Of a stretch of 64,000 nucleotides of DNA, positions 1-11,159 are shown piece by piece (positions within the stretch are counted from its first letter, which is position 1; every line of letters starts with the position of its first letter). The translations under genes were made by a program, and so were the position numbers. The notes beneath the pieces were generated by a model, which saw only the letters and a list, made by a program, of their open reading frames with translations, was not told the DNA's origin and did not search any database. The stretch is from positions 5,681,781-5,745,780 of the forward strand of contig OZ024786.1 in NCBI GenBank assembly GCA_964017065.1, given 5' to 3'. This DNA is from Haliclona indistincta. Its lineage: Eukaryota; Porifera; Demospongiae; Haplosclerida; Chalinidae.

Positions 1-2
1 CG

Positions 3-886
3 ACAGGGTCGGCTGCAGTCAATGGCTCATTCCAATCGATTCTTCCATTAGCGTCTAATGCTTCCCTCCCAGTGCAGTACACCAACATATTAATCACGGA
101 CCCTGCTTCCTCATCAAGGCCGGGCTTGATTCTCTCACCGGCTTGTGATCCATTTCCGCAGACGCTGGTGAATAGAGTCCAGGCCGGCCAATTTGTGGAA
201 ATGAGGGACCTGCTTGCTGATAACATCGCCCTTATGAGCCAACTGTCATCTTTACACGGCACGGTACCTCTGCCAATGACAACAGTGCAGCGTACTAGGC
301 TACGGGAGGTCCCCTCGCTGGTCTCCTGGATGTATTGCTTCGCCGCCTACGTAGCCATCAGGACTCCCGATGAACTGACCCGCCAAATGCTAGCTTATGC
401 TCATCTGGTTATCCGTGAGGCACTTAGACATGGAGGCGGTGGGTGGGCCGAGTACGACCGCGTGTTTCGACGACAGATCTCGATTAACCCGGCACTTTCC
501 TGGAACACACTGGAGCCAAGCCTTCAGGCTGCTACTATTCTAGGCCAGCGTACTGGAGATGGGATGCTATGCACCTTGTGCCAAGAGTGCGACCATACAT
601 CCAGCTTATGTGCCTTGGCCCCTCTTCAGCAACAATTTCAGACACCACCAGTGGTCGTGTCCTCATCAGCACCAGTCGTCGTGTACCGGCCCCGAGGCGC
701 CCGGAAACCCTTCAGCGCATATGCGTAAGCTGGAATAAAGGAACTTGCGCCAGACCGCAGTGCACTTTCCGACACATTTGTGCAACATGTCGCAAAGCAC
801 ACAAGGCCCGTGAATGTCCAGACACATCAGCAGAGTCCGAGTACAAGTCTTCAGCGGGCCCCTCTCGGCCACGCAAGCAGCAGTGA
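3..886 (+). pseudogene. DIRS-type retroelement Gag-like protein, cut by the window edge and frameshifted
   Basis: The frame is open from the left edge to a stop at 728. The C-terminal part resumes in another frame and stops at 886. The first part carries the blocks RVQAGQFVEMRDLL, LREVPSLVSWMYCF and REALRHGGGGWAEYD, an order I know from the first ORF of DIRS-type (tyrosine-recombinase) retroelements. The second part has the family zinc knuckle: CVSWNKGTC, then C, H, C, C, H and C at close spacing. The frames meet near 680-720, so one small indel separates them. No reverse transcriptase or recombinase follows, so this is a fragment. In the family this protein binds nucleic acid and packages the element. 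The family call is fairly sure. Confidence 0.7.
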
Positions 887-2040
887 GTCACAGTCCACTG
901 AGTGACGTAACAGTGTGTATATTTATAATAGGTTGTTGAGTTGTATCAGTAATTATTTGCTCTTGTTGAGTCAGCTCTCATGTGATTGACAATAATTATA
1001 ATTTCAGGAAATATAATTGTGCAACGCCACCACGTGTCGTGGGGTTGGGTCGGACAACACTAGATTCTAGGGAAATACTTTGAAGTTGTGGCAGGGGATA
1101 GAGGTTTGGAGGACAGAAGGGATGTAGAGGGAGAGAGTCAACAACTCTGAGATGAAGTGAATTGACTTATAGGACAGGTACAAAGACAAGAAGACTTAGA
1201 GAGAGAAGAGAGAATCCGGATGGAAGCAAGGGTACGGACAGAAGGATGTGGAAGAGATCAGGAAGCCGATTATAATGGTGCAATACAATAAGTATATGAG
1301 TGGGGTGGATCATTGAAGTGGAGGCGACAGGCCTTCCAACTATTCAATGTATCAATCTTGAATTCGTACATCATCTACCAACAGCAGGAATGAGTACACA
1401 TGAAAAATTTCGTATCAAGTTGGCACGCCAAAGTATGGAGGCTAAAATTATATGTCGTCACAGAGTCCCAGATTTTGCTAACATCGACACAGTCGAACTT
1501 CGCAGGACAACACATCACAGAGAGGACACCTGAATCCAAAAGCGGTTGCCCAGCACAGATATAGCATAGCACAGCTAGCAGTAGCAATAAGGCATAGACT
1601 AGAGATGGACTCTGTTGGTAAGTAAACAATTATTGACTTAATCAAAATAATGTCAGATTAACGAAGAAGGCAGAAATGCCGAAGAAGAAGTAGGCGAAAA
1701 AGAGCAAAACTCTTTTTGAAAAAATACGTCATTCACAAAAGGGCATAGTAACACAATGAACATTATAGCAGCATATAATGAATGTAGGGCACGAGCTACA
1801 AATAAAGAAATCAGCATTTTCTCAAAAGATATGAGATGTGTAATGGACAGCAAGACAGATTATAGGTTTTGTATCACTGTTTACAGATAGATAGCAATTA
1901 GTTTTATTATACTAGTTGTGATAGTATGATACACTACCTATCGATAAACAGGTAACAGGTATCGATAATAACAGCTACAATACAGAAATGTCCACGGATA
2001 TCCAAATGAGCAAATCATCGCCCATGTTTCTCTAGTTATA
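887..2040. other. Intergenic stretch without a supported gene
   Basis: No ORF here has recognisable domains. Between about 1080 and 1300 the plus strand is purine-rich, and one frame reads as charged residues (LEREERIRMEARVR), like the coiled-coil leader of gypsy-type Gag proteins, but it is interrupted by stops. The rest is AT-rich. Confidence 0.4.
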
Positions 2041-2052
2041 TACTCGGAGAAT

Positions 2053-2557
2053 TGAAAGCTGAGTGAAGCACTGCCATATTCGGCACATGAGTATGGTTCT
2101 CTCCGGTACGGATATGTTTTGTCAAATCGCTAGCAGAGTAGAACAGTGTGGGCATTAGAGTAACCTTTGTTTTGAAGACGACCAGTTCGACATTTGGCTT
2201 TAACTTTATCATTTTACTAATCGAATGTACGTTTTTCTACTGAAGGATTGAGAACGGATGTGACGTTTTAAAAGAACAGCCATTGTACTGTGATGCTACT
2301 GGTACAATCATCCAGCTAACAAAAACCACCGCTCAAGCTGCTCCATTGTATTATGCATTGGTAGTGCAGCATCCGAATGAGGAAGGTAATGTGTTAATAA
2401 GTGTAAGACTCGATGCTTTTGTTGCAGAGTAAGGGCAGTGTGGGCATTGGTATAACTTGATCAAAATAGATTGAGATGAACAATCTTCCACACATGGTTT
2501 AGACCTTACTGCATCAACAGGTTCTTCTGTTTGGGAGTGGTCAGAGGTAATCTTCAT
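2053..2557 (-). pseudogene. C2H2 zinc-finger remnants
   Basis: On the reverse strand the frame from 2557 to 2351 contains YQCPHCPYSATKASSLTL, the first half of a C2H2 finger, but the expected His pair is lost. Further on, at about 2165-2053, another frame reads LTKHIRTGEN, the helix and HTGE-type linker of a second finger, again without an intact Cys pair. Stops and frame changes separate them. Such proteins bind DNA in the nucleus. Similar reverse-strand remnants lie at 48.8 and 51 kb, so this is probably a dispersed, decayed family. The family call is moderately sure; the gene is dead. Confidence 0.5.
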
Positions 2558-2960
2558 TTTGTTGGTTTGTGATTAATAAACAAACAAAAAATCCAAGCAT
2601 AGCTAGCTCATATCATTATTCTCTGCTCTCTCAGTTTATTCCATTTAACAGCAGCTATCAATACCCGCAATTGTTGGATCGAGCAGACAAACTAACTATA
2701 CTCCAGATTTCTACAATAATTATTATGACCAAAATAGATGCAATATGCACTTGTACTAATGCAATCAGTCCGTCAATTACAGTTGATTTATTGGTTGACC
2801 AGCGTATTGGTCCATTCATAATCTCATGTCAATTTTTGCTGTCCAGTTCAAAGAGGAAGAGGCAGAAAGAAGTACGTTTTCCCTGTCGCTACTGTTTTCA
2901 TTTAACTCTTCATTTTATGGCAGGTCCCAAAAGAATAAAACAATGAGACAATTGACTGTT

Positions 2961-3030
2961 TTTATGTTTGTTTGCCGCTGTGTTTTGCACGGCCCCTCTA
3001 TGTGTAGTATAATCACTAGTCTGTCTTTAG
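2961..3030 (+). repeat. LTR-like remnant related to the gypsy LTR at 25.5 kb
   Basis: The run GCTGTGTTTTGCACGGCC followed by TATGTGTAGT closely matches the central part of the gypsy LTR (GCTGTGTTCTGCACGGCC, TATGTGTCTAG). Homology fades on both sides. It may be an old degraded solo LTR of the same family. Confidence 0.4.
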
Positions 3031-3238
3031 TCAACAGTAAAAAATAACGAAGTTTGCATGCTGGCAAGTAATGCATGGATGGACAACGAAACCTATGGCC
3101 TGTTGAATTCTTGGAGAGACAAGACTATGCAGTCTCAATTGGAAGGATTCAAAGAACAAAACATATAGCTGTATTCAATCACAGTTTTCACCACTACCAC
3201 TTCAATCATTCAAACTCGTTTCAAGTAATAGAGTTTTT

Positions 3239-3484
3239 TTGAATTGCTGCAGAAGTACACAAGCATTATCTGGTTGCATTTTATGCTTAGAAAATTTAGT
3301 TGATTTTTATGAAAGGATTGGTCATGATCTGGAAGAATCTGGATACGAGAGAACATGGAGTCCATGTGAAGACAAGATCAAAAAAATGAAAAAAGATATT
3401 ATTCTAGACTACATTACAGTTGAGAGTGACAGTCACCTCACATTTATTGTTTATAGCATGCAACATGGCTTGATAATAAGATAA
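3239..3484 (+). pseudogene. Myb/SANT-like DNA-binding domain fragment
   Basis: The 81-codon frame starts at a TTG, so its true beginning is an upstream exon or is lost. The central stretch reads YERIGHDLEESGYERTW then CEDKIKKMKKD, the pattern of the trihelix/Myb_DNA-bind_4 domain (I..L...GY.RT..QC..KIK.LK). In animals this domain sits in MSANTD proteins and in the accessory gene of Harbinger transposons, where it recognises transposon ends. No partner transposase lies beside it. The frame then runs into sequence without further domain signal and stops at 3484. Probably a relic. Confidence 0.5.
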
Positions 3485-3499
3485 AATACTACCACAATG

Positions 3500-4024
3500 A
3501 AACTGGTAGGAAAAGAAGGGATGGAAGTTGAGAGATAGATCATTGTTGAAAGTTATTTTTGTTGTCTTAGGAGACATCTTAAAAGAGTACACTGATGCTA
3601 ACTTTGAGGAAGCTAAAGAATATGTGATGTGTTGCCTAGTGGAGATGGTATGCTCATAATAGATGAAGTCAAGATAACTGTACTTATACAATAGAATAAT
3701 TATGTCTTTCAAAAACAGCTGGGATTGAGACTCATTTGGAGTAGTCAGAATCAGCGGCATTTCCTAGATACCCTAAATGAACGACGAAGGAGAGTGCACT
3801 TCGGTCATGACTACAGTTCACTGGAACCTGCATGACCCATCCACACTATGTGATGTCTAACTCTTTCTCCTGATTTCAATCAACATTCTACAAACTTTGT
3901 GGATGGCCTTGACAACAGAGATGTGTTAAAATGCAATGAATAATTACATTTTTGATTACAGGTTGACATTGTTGGTTGACTACTAGTAGAATCATGAATC
4001 GCAAATATAGGTTTGATGACTGTG
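3500..4024. other. Stretch with no supported gene
   Basis: Only short frames in several phases; none shows a domain, a codon pattern or splice structure that I can support. Confidence 0.4.
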
Positions 4025-4196
4025 CAGTGGTAAGTGATGGTGATTCTGTTAACTTGAGACTTGACGAGCATGTATGTTGAATATTATATCATCTTGTACA
4101 CTTGTACATACTTTCGAGCTTAGTAGTATTCCAGGCTCAACAGCAGAAGGTATCGGTGTCAAAATTTATGAAGATGACCATTACTACCAAAATCAG
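4025..4196 (+). repeat. Direct repeat, copy 1
   Basis: About 172 bp matching 4748-4925 in the same orientation with only scattered substitutions and one small insertion. Both begin CAGTGGTAAGTG and end at ACCAAAATCAG. The repeat contains a splice-donor-like GTGGTAAGTG and an acceptor-like TTAGTAGTATTCCAG, so it may be a duplicated exon with its intron flanks. The product is unknown. Confidence 0.75.
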
Positions 4197-4747
4197 AGTA
4201 ATCACTGCATTAGCATTATAAACACTTCATTACTATCATTTTTTAACTGTTGTCCAAATCTGATTGTTAAGACGACAAAGGCACCAGACAAGAAAGTTAC
4301 TATCATCTCAGCTGAAGTGAAGACTACTCTCACTCTTTACAATGTAGGATTGATTAATGACTCAACCAATGGCATTAATAAGACGTATTCTTCAATAGCT
4401 GCCACAGAGCAAGTATAATTTTAGTTATTTTTGTTCTTTTAGAAGACCATCCATTGCTGCCAACACTCCTGAATAGCAGGCTCTGTCGTTACCATGGCAG
4501 GTAGGGATCTTGATGACGGCGAACAACACTACCTAGACTGGTTCAGTAGTAGCCTAGGCTGTTCCTGTGCTCTCGGTCCCAGTAATTCACCATGCTCGAG
4601 ATCACTATGCCACCATGAAGGAAGACTGTGGCCAACTGTCAAGAGAGAGACGTTCTTATAATGGGACAGATAATGGCTATGAGTAATACCAGCCCACTCA
4701 GCAAACATAATTCTTCTAACCACAGATACGCATCACACGAGAGAAAA

Positions 4748-4925
4748 CAGTGGTAAGTGCTAGTGATTCTGTTAACTTGAGACTTGACGAGCATGTATGT
4801 TGAATTTTATATCTTCTTGTACACTTGTACATACTTTCGATCTTAGTAGTATTCCAGGCTCAACAGCAGAAGGTATCGGCGTCAAAATTTATGAAGATGA
4901 CAATTACTACATGTACCAAAATCAG
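4748..4925 (+). repeat. Direct repeat, copy 2
   Basis: Second copy of the 4025-4196 segment. It differs by a short insertion (ACATGT) near its 3' end. The sequence between the copies (4197-4747) shows no recognisable gene. Confidence 0.75.
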
Positions 4926-5326
4926 GTGGTGAATAAAAGCCGGACGGGACAGGACACACGCGGGACGTTCCGTCCCGCCGACTAAAATACGGGACGGCAA
5001 ACACATGATCTAAAATTAATGTGTAACTTAAGGAGGAGTTTCACAGCTTGCTTAAAGATAATAGAGCCATGTGCAACTCGAGAGGAGAGATCACTCCAGT
5101 GCCATGTTAATTCACTCGTTCAGCTTGCGCAATGGCGCTGTTCTTACGCAAGGCAATGACAGTTTCAGAAGTTGCTGAACTTCTGGGCAAGGCTGCTGAA
5201 CTTTCATGTATTGAAGAAGATCTGCAAGACCAAAGGCTGGTGAAGTATACTTATATCATGCCAAAGAGGCAACTTGGAAAGGTGCTAGTTTATCTGTTAT
5301 GTCATGCTCTTCAGCTATTGCATACA

Positions 5327-5819
5327 TCATTTTTCATTCTGGAGGACAGGAGGTGCCAGCAACACAGCCCATTTGTCTGAATCTACGCCATGAGCCTCCA
5401 CTGCTCGCTCAAATGCTGTCAGAAAAGCCTCGACATCCTCTGTCTCAGTTAACTTGGTCAATTTAAATGACTCTGGTCCTATGTCAATCCGCGTCGCTCG
5501 GCGATCATGTATTCCCTTGATCAGGTCCTCGTACCTCTTTCTGGTCTTCTTCCCGCTCTTTCTGTCTCTCCAATTCTCTTCGTCGCTCTTCTTCATCTCT
5601 CCTTCGTAGCTCCTCTGCGTGCCTTTCATCGGCTTTCCGTCTTTCTTCTTCATACCTCGTTCGCTCTTCCGCACGTCTCTCCTCCGCTTTACGCTGCTCT
5701 TCCTCGTACAGCTTTCTGTCTTCCTGGCGTCTTTCCTCTTGTTTCTTGGATTCTTCCATCCATACTTTCAATAGATCTGCTACCTCTGAAATTTTGTAGC
5801 GTTTGCCCGACCTCAGCAT
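5327..5819 (-). pseudogene. Ty3/gypsy-type Gag N-terminus, truncated and frameshifted
   Basis: On the reverse strand a frame starts at ATG 5819 with MLRSGKRYKISEVADLLK. It continues as a long, highly charged coiled coil (repeated EERR/EEE heptad-like runs) to 5505. A second frame, ending at 5327, carries FKLTKLTETEDVEAFLTAF and VDSDKWAVLLAP, the start of the capsid-like Gag domain of metazoan gypsy elements. The two frames overlap at 5505-5674, so one indel joins them. The gene ends abruptly inside the capsid domain; no zinc knuckle or pol follows. It differs from the Gag at 25.7 kb, so it represents another gypsy lineage. Confidence 0.6.
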
Positions 5820-6016
5820 CCACCCAACTAAATGGCATCGTGCTCTATCGGTCCGTATAGCCTTTGAGTCCTCAGTCTTGACTTCTGACTATACCGCTGC
5901 TACCATGTGTAACAATATTTCTTGTCACTTGAATAATTAAACATCAAAACACGTGCAAGAGTTCTAGAATGTTCTAGAAGTCAATCAATATTCATTATTC
6001 ATACAGATTAATTAGG

Positions 6017-6181
6017 TCACTGTCACAAAGAAGTTCAACGAGGGAAGTTGCAACCATCGCCCTTGCAAGTTCTTACACCTGTGCATGGGTTGCAACAAGC
6101 CCCACCCAGTCACAAAGTGTCCTGCAGTGAAGCAGAGGGATAGATCCCCTGGGCCAGCCAAGAATAAGGGCCATCAGTGAT
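6017..6181 (+). pseudogene. DIRS-type Gag zinc-knuckle fragment
   Basis: A 54-codon open stretch bounded by stops reads KKFNEGSCNHRPCKFLHLC, followed by CNKPH and KCP. It has the same Cys/His order as the knuckle at the end of the 3-886 fragment (W/FN.G.C...C...H.C..C...H....C) and ends in a short basic tail. The upstream Gag body is missing. With the fragment at 6659 it is probably one decayed element, separated by about 480 bp of noncoding sequence. Confidence 0.55.
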
Positions 6182-6658
6182 ATGTATAGACTAGGGACTC
6201 CTTGGCTGTGATATTATGTTATACAATTATTACTCTGGCGCTGAGTGGTAGTCATTGTATTGTACTCAGTCAGATTATGTATTGACGTTATAGTATTCAT
6301 TATTAATAATGCTGTTATTAAGTGTTGCACATTATTTTTATATTACCACTGATGTGGGAGTTGCTTGTTGCTTAGGAGTAGAGACTCCATAGAGTGTGAA
6401 CAGTCACCTGTATGAGGGGCTAGCAATATTACATGTATAGAAGACCAGGTGTTCCACTTCGGAGTGACCAATCACCTGTTGTAGGATGGGTAGTTATGAT
6501 AATAATTATTATTGTCTGTTGCAATTGTGTATAGCCTGGTTTGTGTACATGTAAGGTTATAATTTGAGATGACATAGCTAGTTTGACTTGCGTGCTTCAA
6601 TTCCTGAAGGAGTGCTGCTATACTCCCAGTAGGTTCTGCCAGCGGCGGATACACCTAC

Positions 6659-6949
6659 ATGCAAGATCTCATTGCGCTGGACGCTTGCAGACCTGATGTG
6701 GCAAGGGTAGTTCCACTCCCCCTGTGTATCCAGCAGATATCCACTCCGCTGGTATTGAAAGCATTGAGACAAGCTCTGGAACCGCATCCTGATAGGCGGT
6801 TCAGCAGCTATATTCTGTCGGGGACAGCAGAGGGTTTTAGGATTGGATTTGACAGACAGTACCCTCTCCAGTCGGTGTCCAGAAACATGCCATCAGCAAA
6901 GAAGCAGCATTCGATGATGATGACAGAAGACAGTAAGAAAATCATGTAT
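6659..6949 (+). pseudogene. DIRS-type retroelement, start of the polymerase ORF
   Basis: The frame contains HPDRRFSSYILSGTAEGF followed by RIGFDRQYPLQSVSRNMPSA. I recognise this as the conserved lead-in region upstream of the reverse transcriptase in DIRS/PAT-like elements (a PD..F..Y...G...GFRIGF consensus). The reverse-transcriptase domain itself is absent. The homologous sequence ends at about 6950, where an unrelated 0.73-kb repeat begins. It follows the Gag knuckle at 6017-6181 in the same orientation, consistent with a single deleted element. Confidence 0.55.
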
Positions 6950-6951
6950 TC

Positions 6952-7687
6952 TTTTACTGTCTTTCCACTTAGATATAAATGCGCTGGAAGAGCAGGAGGA
7001 GGTAGTACTAGAGCGGTGGTTTGAAGGTATGATTCAGTGTTAAGTTACTTAAACTTTGCACCTCACCATTTGATTTGGATTGGCAATATATCTGGGGAGA
7101 AGATGCTCCTCTTGCTCTAAGCAAAGAGAGAGCCAATGAATAGAGGACTTTGAAGAACTTACTAACACTTACTAATAATAAAAATAATAATAACGTTAAT
7201 GTTAATGTTAATATTAATTTTAGAATGCTGTCAACAATAGAATACAGTAAAATCAACTCAGTATCTAAAACTATAGTAACTGTACTGGAAAGATAGTTTG
7301 CACATCAACTAAGTAGCTGGTTATGTATTAGCCAACACTACAGCAGCACCTTGTCACAATCATCTGACAGTGTAAAATGATAGTCAATTTTACAAGTTGA
7401 ATTTTCAGCTTAACACATGTATCCATCGCTAATTCAAAGTCAGGTGCCTTCTGAGTCCATGACCTCTATAAGAACACTAGCCGTGTTCGCAATAGGTGAA
7501 CGTGATTCACACTAGTATCTAAGACAGACAAGACCGTCCTCTCCATAATGACTGACAAACAGAACCAACTGGATCAATGTGACAACTGACTTAATAATTA
7601 TGTCAGTGCATTTATGTATGAATGTAGCCTGTGATGATTCTTGACAGTATTTTGACTAGTATTACGACTGATGTAGCAGAAAACTCG
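6952..7687 (+). repeat. 0.73-kb direct repeat, copy 1
   Basis: This segment recurs at 21495-22211 in the same orientation with sparse substitutions and a few short indels, from TTTTACTGTCTTTCC to CAGAAAACTCG. An exon-like block after an acceptor (CCACTTAG) reads DINALEEQEEVVLERWFEG up to GT. Most of the rest is AT-rich. No terminal inverted repeat was found, so mechanism and class are open. Confidence 0.85.
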
Positions 7688-7992
7688 CACTGATGTATGT
7701 TTATTGTCAGAGATGGTGAGGCAAGATACAGATAGGTTTTACACCTAAGAGCCTCAGACCCTTCAAATGTGTATGTTAAAATTAGCAAACACAGTTACAA
7801 CTTGCTAATCAACTGCTTGGACGACTCGCGGCGAGCATTGCGTTAGCACATTCAAGCTATAAATTCTGAGGAACCTGCACGCTTAAGCAAACAAGAAAGA
7901 GAGGTGAGCCAACTCGTGTACTATCATGTCAACTCAGTTCCACTGCAATGACCACTGAACCTCTTCTCATGTAAATGTAGATATCTGACATC

Positions 7993-8605
7993 ATGAACTG
8001 CCCGTTCAAGTGTACTCATTGCTTCGCAAAAAAACTGGAGCTGGATGACGGTACCAAACGCTCAACAACTCTTCTCTTCATTTATTATTACTGTTTTCTG
8101 CTTGCATGTGTAGCTGAAGAGAGGCTGGAACCGTCCAGGGCTGGCCATTTCTGTTGGGGCCGACCCGATGATCCACCATCTCCGATCCACCCCGAGGGAT
8201 GGCATGTACCGGAAGAGTTCAGGAACTCCACTCCCACTGACGAAGATGGGATGGATGGGATGTTGGAGTTCCTGAATTTCTCCAACATTTTCGGGGCGGC
8301 GGTTCCAAAGCACAAGAGACCACCAATTCTCGAGGATGGCAAAGTTATTTGGGACCCACCTCCACCACCTCCATGGGCCCAAGGAATTGTAAGCTACTAG
8401 CTACTACAATTATGTATCCATAAGCTCTGTCTTGCTGCAGGATCCTGATCTTTCATTAAAGCAGAGAAAGAGGGAGATGGAAGAAGAGGCAGACAAGCAC
8501 GATGTGAGATAACAATTGTGTAATAATGAAATGCTATTAAATTCTCCATTGCAGGAGGATTCTGGTGAGCCGCCCGAAAGCAAAAAAAGGAGTAAACTAT
8601 TATAG
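7993..8605 (+). CDS. Uncharacterised multi-exon gene
   Basis: I do not recognise the product. A consistent model has four exons: 7993-8050, 8114-8388, 8441-8503 and 8555-8605, with GT-AG introns of 50-63 bp and frames that agree throughout. The protein starts MNCPFKCTHCFAKKLELDD (a CxxxCxxC motif), has a proline-rich centre ending DPPPPPPWAQG, then a charged stretch (KQRKREMEEEADKH) and a basic tail (ESKKRSKLL) that could act as a nuclear signal. Intron 1 is a multiple of three without stops, so retention would also give an open frame. The model looks intact, but a relic cannot be excluded. Confidence 0.45.
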
Positions 8606-8712
8606 CTCATCATTTTACATAACATGATAATTATATTATTACAAAAAGGTCAATTGAAACATGTGACTCCTTAATCTATGAATAATAATTAAGTGCTAAA
8701 GGTCGTACGAAA

Positions 8713-8875
8713 ATGGCAGCACCATGTGAGTGAGCTTGGTATCAATCTATGGTTATGAGATATGTTATTATCATAAGCAGCAACTGAAGTGTTTGCCCGG
8801 AACACCTACACCGTCGTCCATCAACACATGAACGACTATACAGATAGTCTGGAGGACGCATATCATGCCAGAATG
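8713..8875 (+). CDS. Two 5' exons of an unrecognised gene
   Basis: Exon 1 (8713-8725, MAAP plus one base) ends at GTGAGT. Exon 2 (8781-8875) follows an AG and reads TEVFARNTYTVVHQHM then NDYTDSLEDAYHARM up to GTAAGC. The phases agree and give 36 codons. No convincing third exon was found before the repeat at 9033, so this is either a truncated gene or one with distant exons. Confidence 0.35.
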
Positions 8876-9032
8876 GTAAGCTGAGAGAATTCTAAAAAAG
8901 CACATTAAACTCAATTCGGAATCCATCTCTCCACCATTCCTCATGTCTTTCATACGATAAAAAGTCTATAATTATATGTCCATAAGTCTATATTGTTATC
9001 AATTGTTATCATGTAAAACACAAAAATTTTAG

Positions 9033-9345
9033 CTGATCGCCAAGCTTTCTACAGTAACTCACCAGAGACAAAAAAAAACTTACTTCTAGTGACAGCTAAA
9101 AAAATTGTGAAAGTATATTAAAAGAGCTGCTTGTGCCATAATTCAGATAAGAAAAAGCAAGCTGCTCGAAAGCAAACTATTCAGTGAATGCAGACAAAAA
9201 GAAACGAGCTGTTCGAACCTGGTTAAAAAGCAAACTACTCACTGAATGCTGACAAAAAGAAGCAAGCTGCTCGAGCTTGGTCTAAAGCCAAATATTAATT
9301 TAGTCAATGCTCACCAAAAAAAGCACAAAGGGATCGCTATAATGC
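9033..9345 (+). repeat. Dispersed repeat and relic of a lysine-rich repeat protein
   Basis: The part 9033-9166 is homologous to 41974-42116 (both start CTGATCGCCAAGCTT). From about 9150 the sequence holds a roughly 58-bp tandem pattern whose translation, across frame changes, resembles units of the form DKKKQAARAW(S)KANY. I associate such units with long repeat regions in sponge transposon proteins. Stops and shifts make it non-coding now. Confidence 0.5.
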
Positions 9346-9813
9346 AAACCCACTTGAATACCTGTACCAGTCTTGAGCTGTACAGAACTGTACAGCTGTA
9401 CATAAAGTATGCTTCTACAATCTTGTGTGTAGACTCTACACATGGTACACATCAATATCATTTTAAACTGATCACTATCATTGTACCAGATGAACAAGCA
9501 ATCAATTCTACATGTATCATCAATATCAAGTTGCGAGGAACATGAAGAGCTGATAGAGCAATTTGAGAGTATGAAAAAGAACATGATGCATATCATTTGG
9601 AGTTTATACCATGAGATGATCCGGAAACAAGCTAACTTATGATTCTTCGAACTTTCCAATGACTACTACAACTCGCTCATTTTACTAAAAGCGACTTTCA
9701 AGATGATGACTCCAAGGTTCGCACAAGGTTAAGTAATTGGAATCTGCTTTTAAAGCTATTCTAATATGTTGAGCTACATCTCTTTGATCACTTTTCTCTT
9801 ACATTATTTCAGC

Positions 9814-10596
9814 AGTTGGTATTTACTTTGATGCAAATACGTCTTGGAGAAGACCACGCTATCTCAACAAGAGAGTTAAAGTTTGCTGCGGACTTGCCAT
9901 TATATGTAATTCTGTTGTTCCCTTTGATTAAATTTTTTGATTGTTAGATAGCTGGGGGCGTTTCTGACGTTTGGCGTTTCTGTATTTGACTGTGAAATTA
10001 AAAATTTATCAAGTTTACATGCATGCATGCCAGTCGAAGAGATCTGACACTGAACCGCTGTCTAAGGTTTTTGAGAAGTGCAACAAGGAAGACATGGAAG
10101 AGGATGCGGAACAGCCAATCTACATCTCTATCGAGGAGGAGTCTATAAAATGTCATGTCTAACATGTCTAACATGTGCACCCAAAGTATATAATTAATAT
10201 AGATGTCACATTACTGGCATATCACATAGCAACTACATTTTAACTAGTAGTTTCACTATTTGCAGATCCAGCACTAGATGAGGTGCAGAGGTTGAGAGTA
10301 GATCTGACACCAGCTGATACAGGTGCACTTTGCAAAAGCATGCATGTCACATAGCAACTACAAGTTTCACTAGTAGCTTCACTGTATTTGCACTCAGATC
10401 CAGCACCAGATGAGGTGGAGAGGTTGAGAGTAGATCTGACACCAGATATTCTGTTACAGGATAACAGAAGGACAGCTGTACTAATACCCACAAATGTTGT
10501 ACTCATGCATGGACGCCTGTTGTTGGCGAGCGCTTGGCTGTTAGAAAGAGTACGGCAACAAACACTGCCGCTTTGCCGTTGCTGTGTTCAAGACTA
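9814..10596 (+). other. Exon-like open segments with a duplicated exon
   Basis: After an acceptor (TTATTTCAG) at about 9813 an open stretch reads VGIYFDANTSWRRPRYLNK. Another at 10035-10162 reads KRSDTEPLSKVFEKC then EDMEEDAEQPIYISIEEE. Two further blocks, about 95-100 bp each (10220-10313 and 10345-10444), are near copies and include an acceptor plus an exon reading DEVQRLRVDLTP or DEVERLRVDLTP. They might belong to one degraded gene. I recognise no family and cannot fix an intact model. Confidence 0.3.
10220..10444 (+). repeat. Tandem duplication containing an exon and its acceptor
   Basis: Copies 10220-10313 and 10345-10444 share CACATAGCAACTACA at the left and GTAGATCTGACACCAG at the right, with the same intron-exon boundary inside each. 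Confidence 0.75.
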
Positions 10597-10702
10597 GCTG
10601 CAGGAGCTGCCGTGCCGGTAAAGTATGACGACATCCGGGTTTTGGTGGTTCATTGTGACGCAGAGCCTAAAGGCGCGCACTTTTGAGATATCAAGCTAGA
10701 TC

Positions 10703-11159
10703 ATGGAGCGTATCGCTGTAGTACTGCACCTGAAGGATAAAGAGATCGGACCAACCATCAAGAAGGTTTGGCGCTTCAGCAGCATGGAGGAGTACACTAG
10801 AGCCCAGGTCCAGTCAGAGATAGTGGAACTATTTCCTGACATCCAACGTCGAGGGCTGCAGTTGGAACTCTGGTACACGGATGATTTAGCTGGTGATGTA
10901 AGCTGACTGTTGGCTAGTAAAAGTATAACGTAGCAGTTTTTTTCTAAAATAGTTGTTTCCTTTACGGCTGTCCGCTCGTTAGCGCGGGCACTCATCAATG
11001 GCAGCTCCCTGTCGTGACTATATTTGCACTATTTTGCAGATCACTATTGAAAGCGACGCAGACCTCAGTTTGGCTCTGAAAACATTTGCTGAAATGTCAG
11101 AAACCAGCTATCTAACAATAGCTGAGGGCGGCTGGGATTGCAACAATACATTGAGATAA
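10703..11159 (+). CDS. Small PB1-domain protein
   Basis: Two exons, 10703-10897 and 11040-11159, with a 142-bp GT-AG intron in phase 0, encode 104 residues. Exon 1 starts MERIAVVLHLKDKEIGPT and reaches LQLELWYTDDLAGD. Exon 2 continues ITIESDADLSLALK. The joined acidic segment matches the OPCA motif of PB1 domains (W.D.DGD...I.SD.DL..AL), and the N-terminal Arg/Lys-containing strand fits the basic face. PB1 domains dimerise by acid-base pairing in kinase and autophagy adaptors. Here the domain fills nearly the whole protein, so it could be a stand-alone partner or a truncated gene. The frame is intact. Confidence 0.6.

Noticed and set aside
4938..5000. GC-rich patch with CGGGACGTTCCGTCCCG palindrome, possible element end
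   Set aside because: Only one end-like sequence is visible; no partner or target duplication found.
5507..5860. 117-codon plus-strand frame
   Set aside because: Antisense of the gypsy Gag coiled coil.
9211..9225. GTTCGAACCTGG resembling a tRNA T-arm
   Set aside because: No acceptor, D-arm or anticodon structure around it; part of a repeat.
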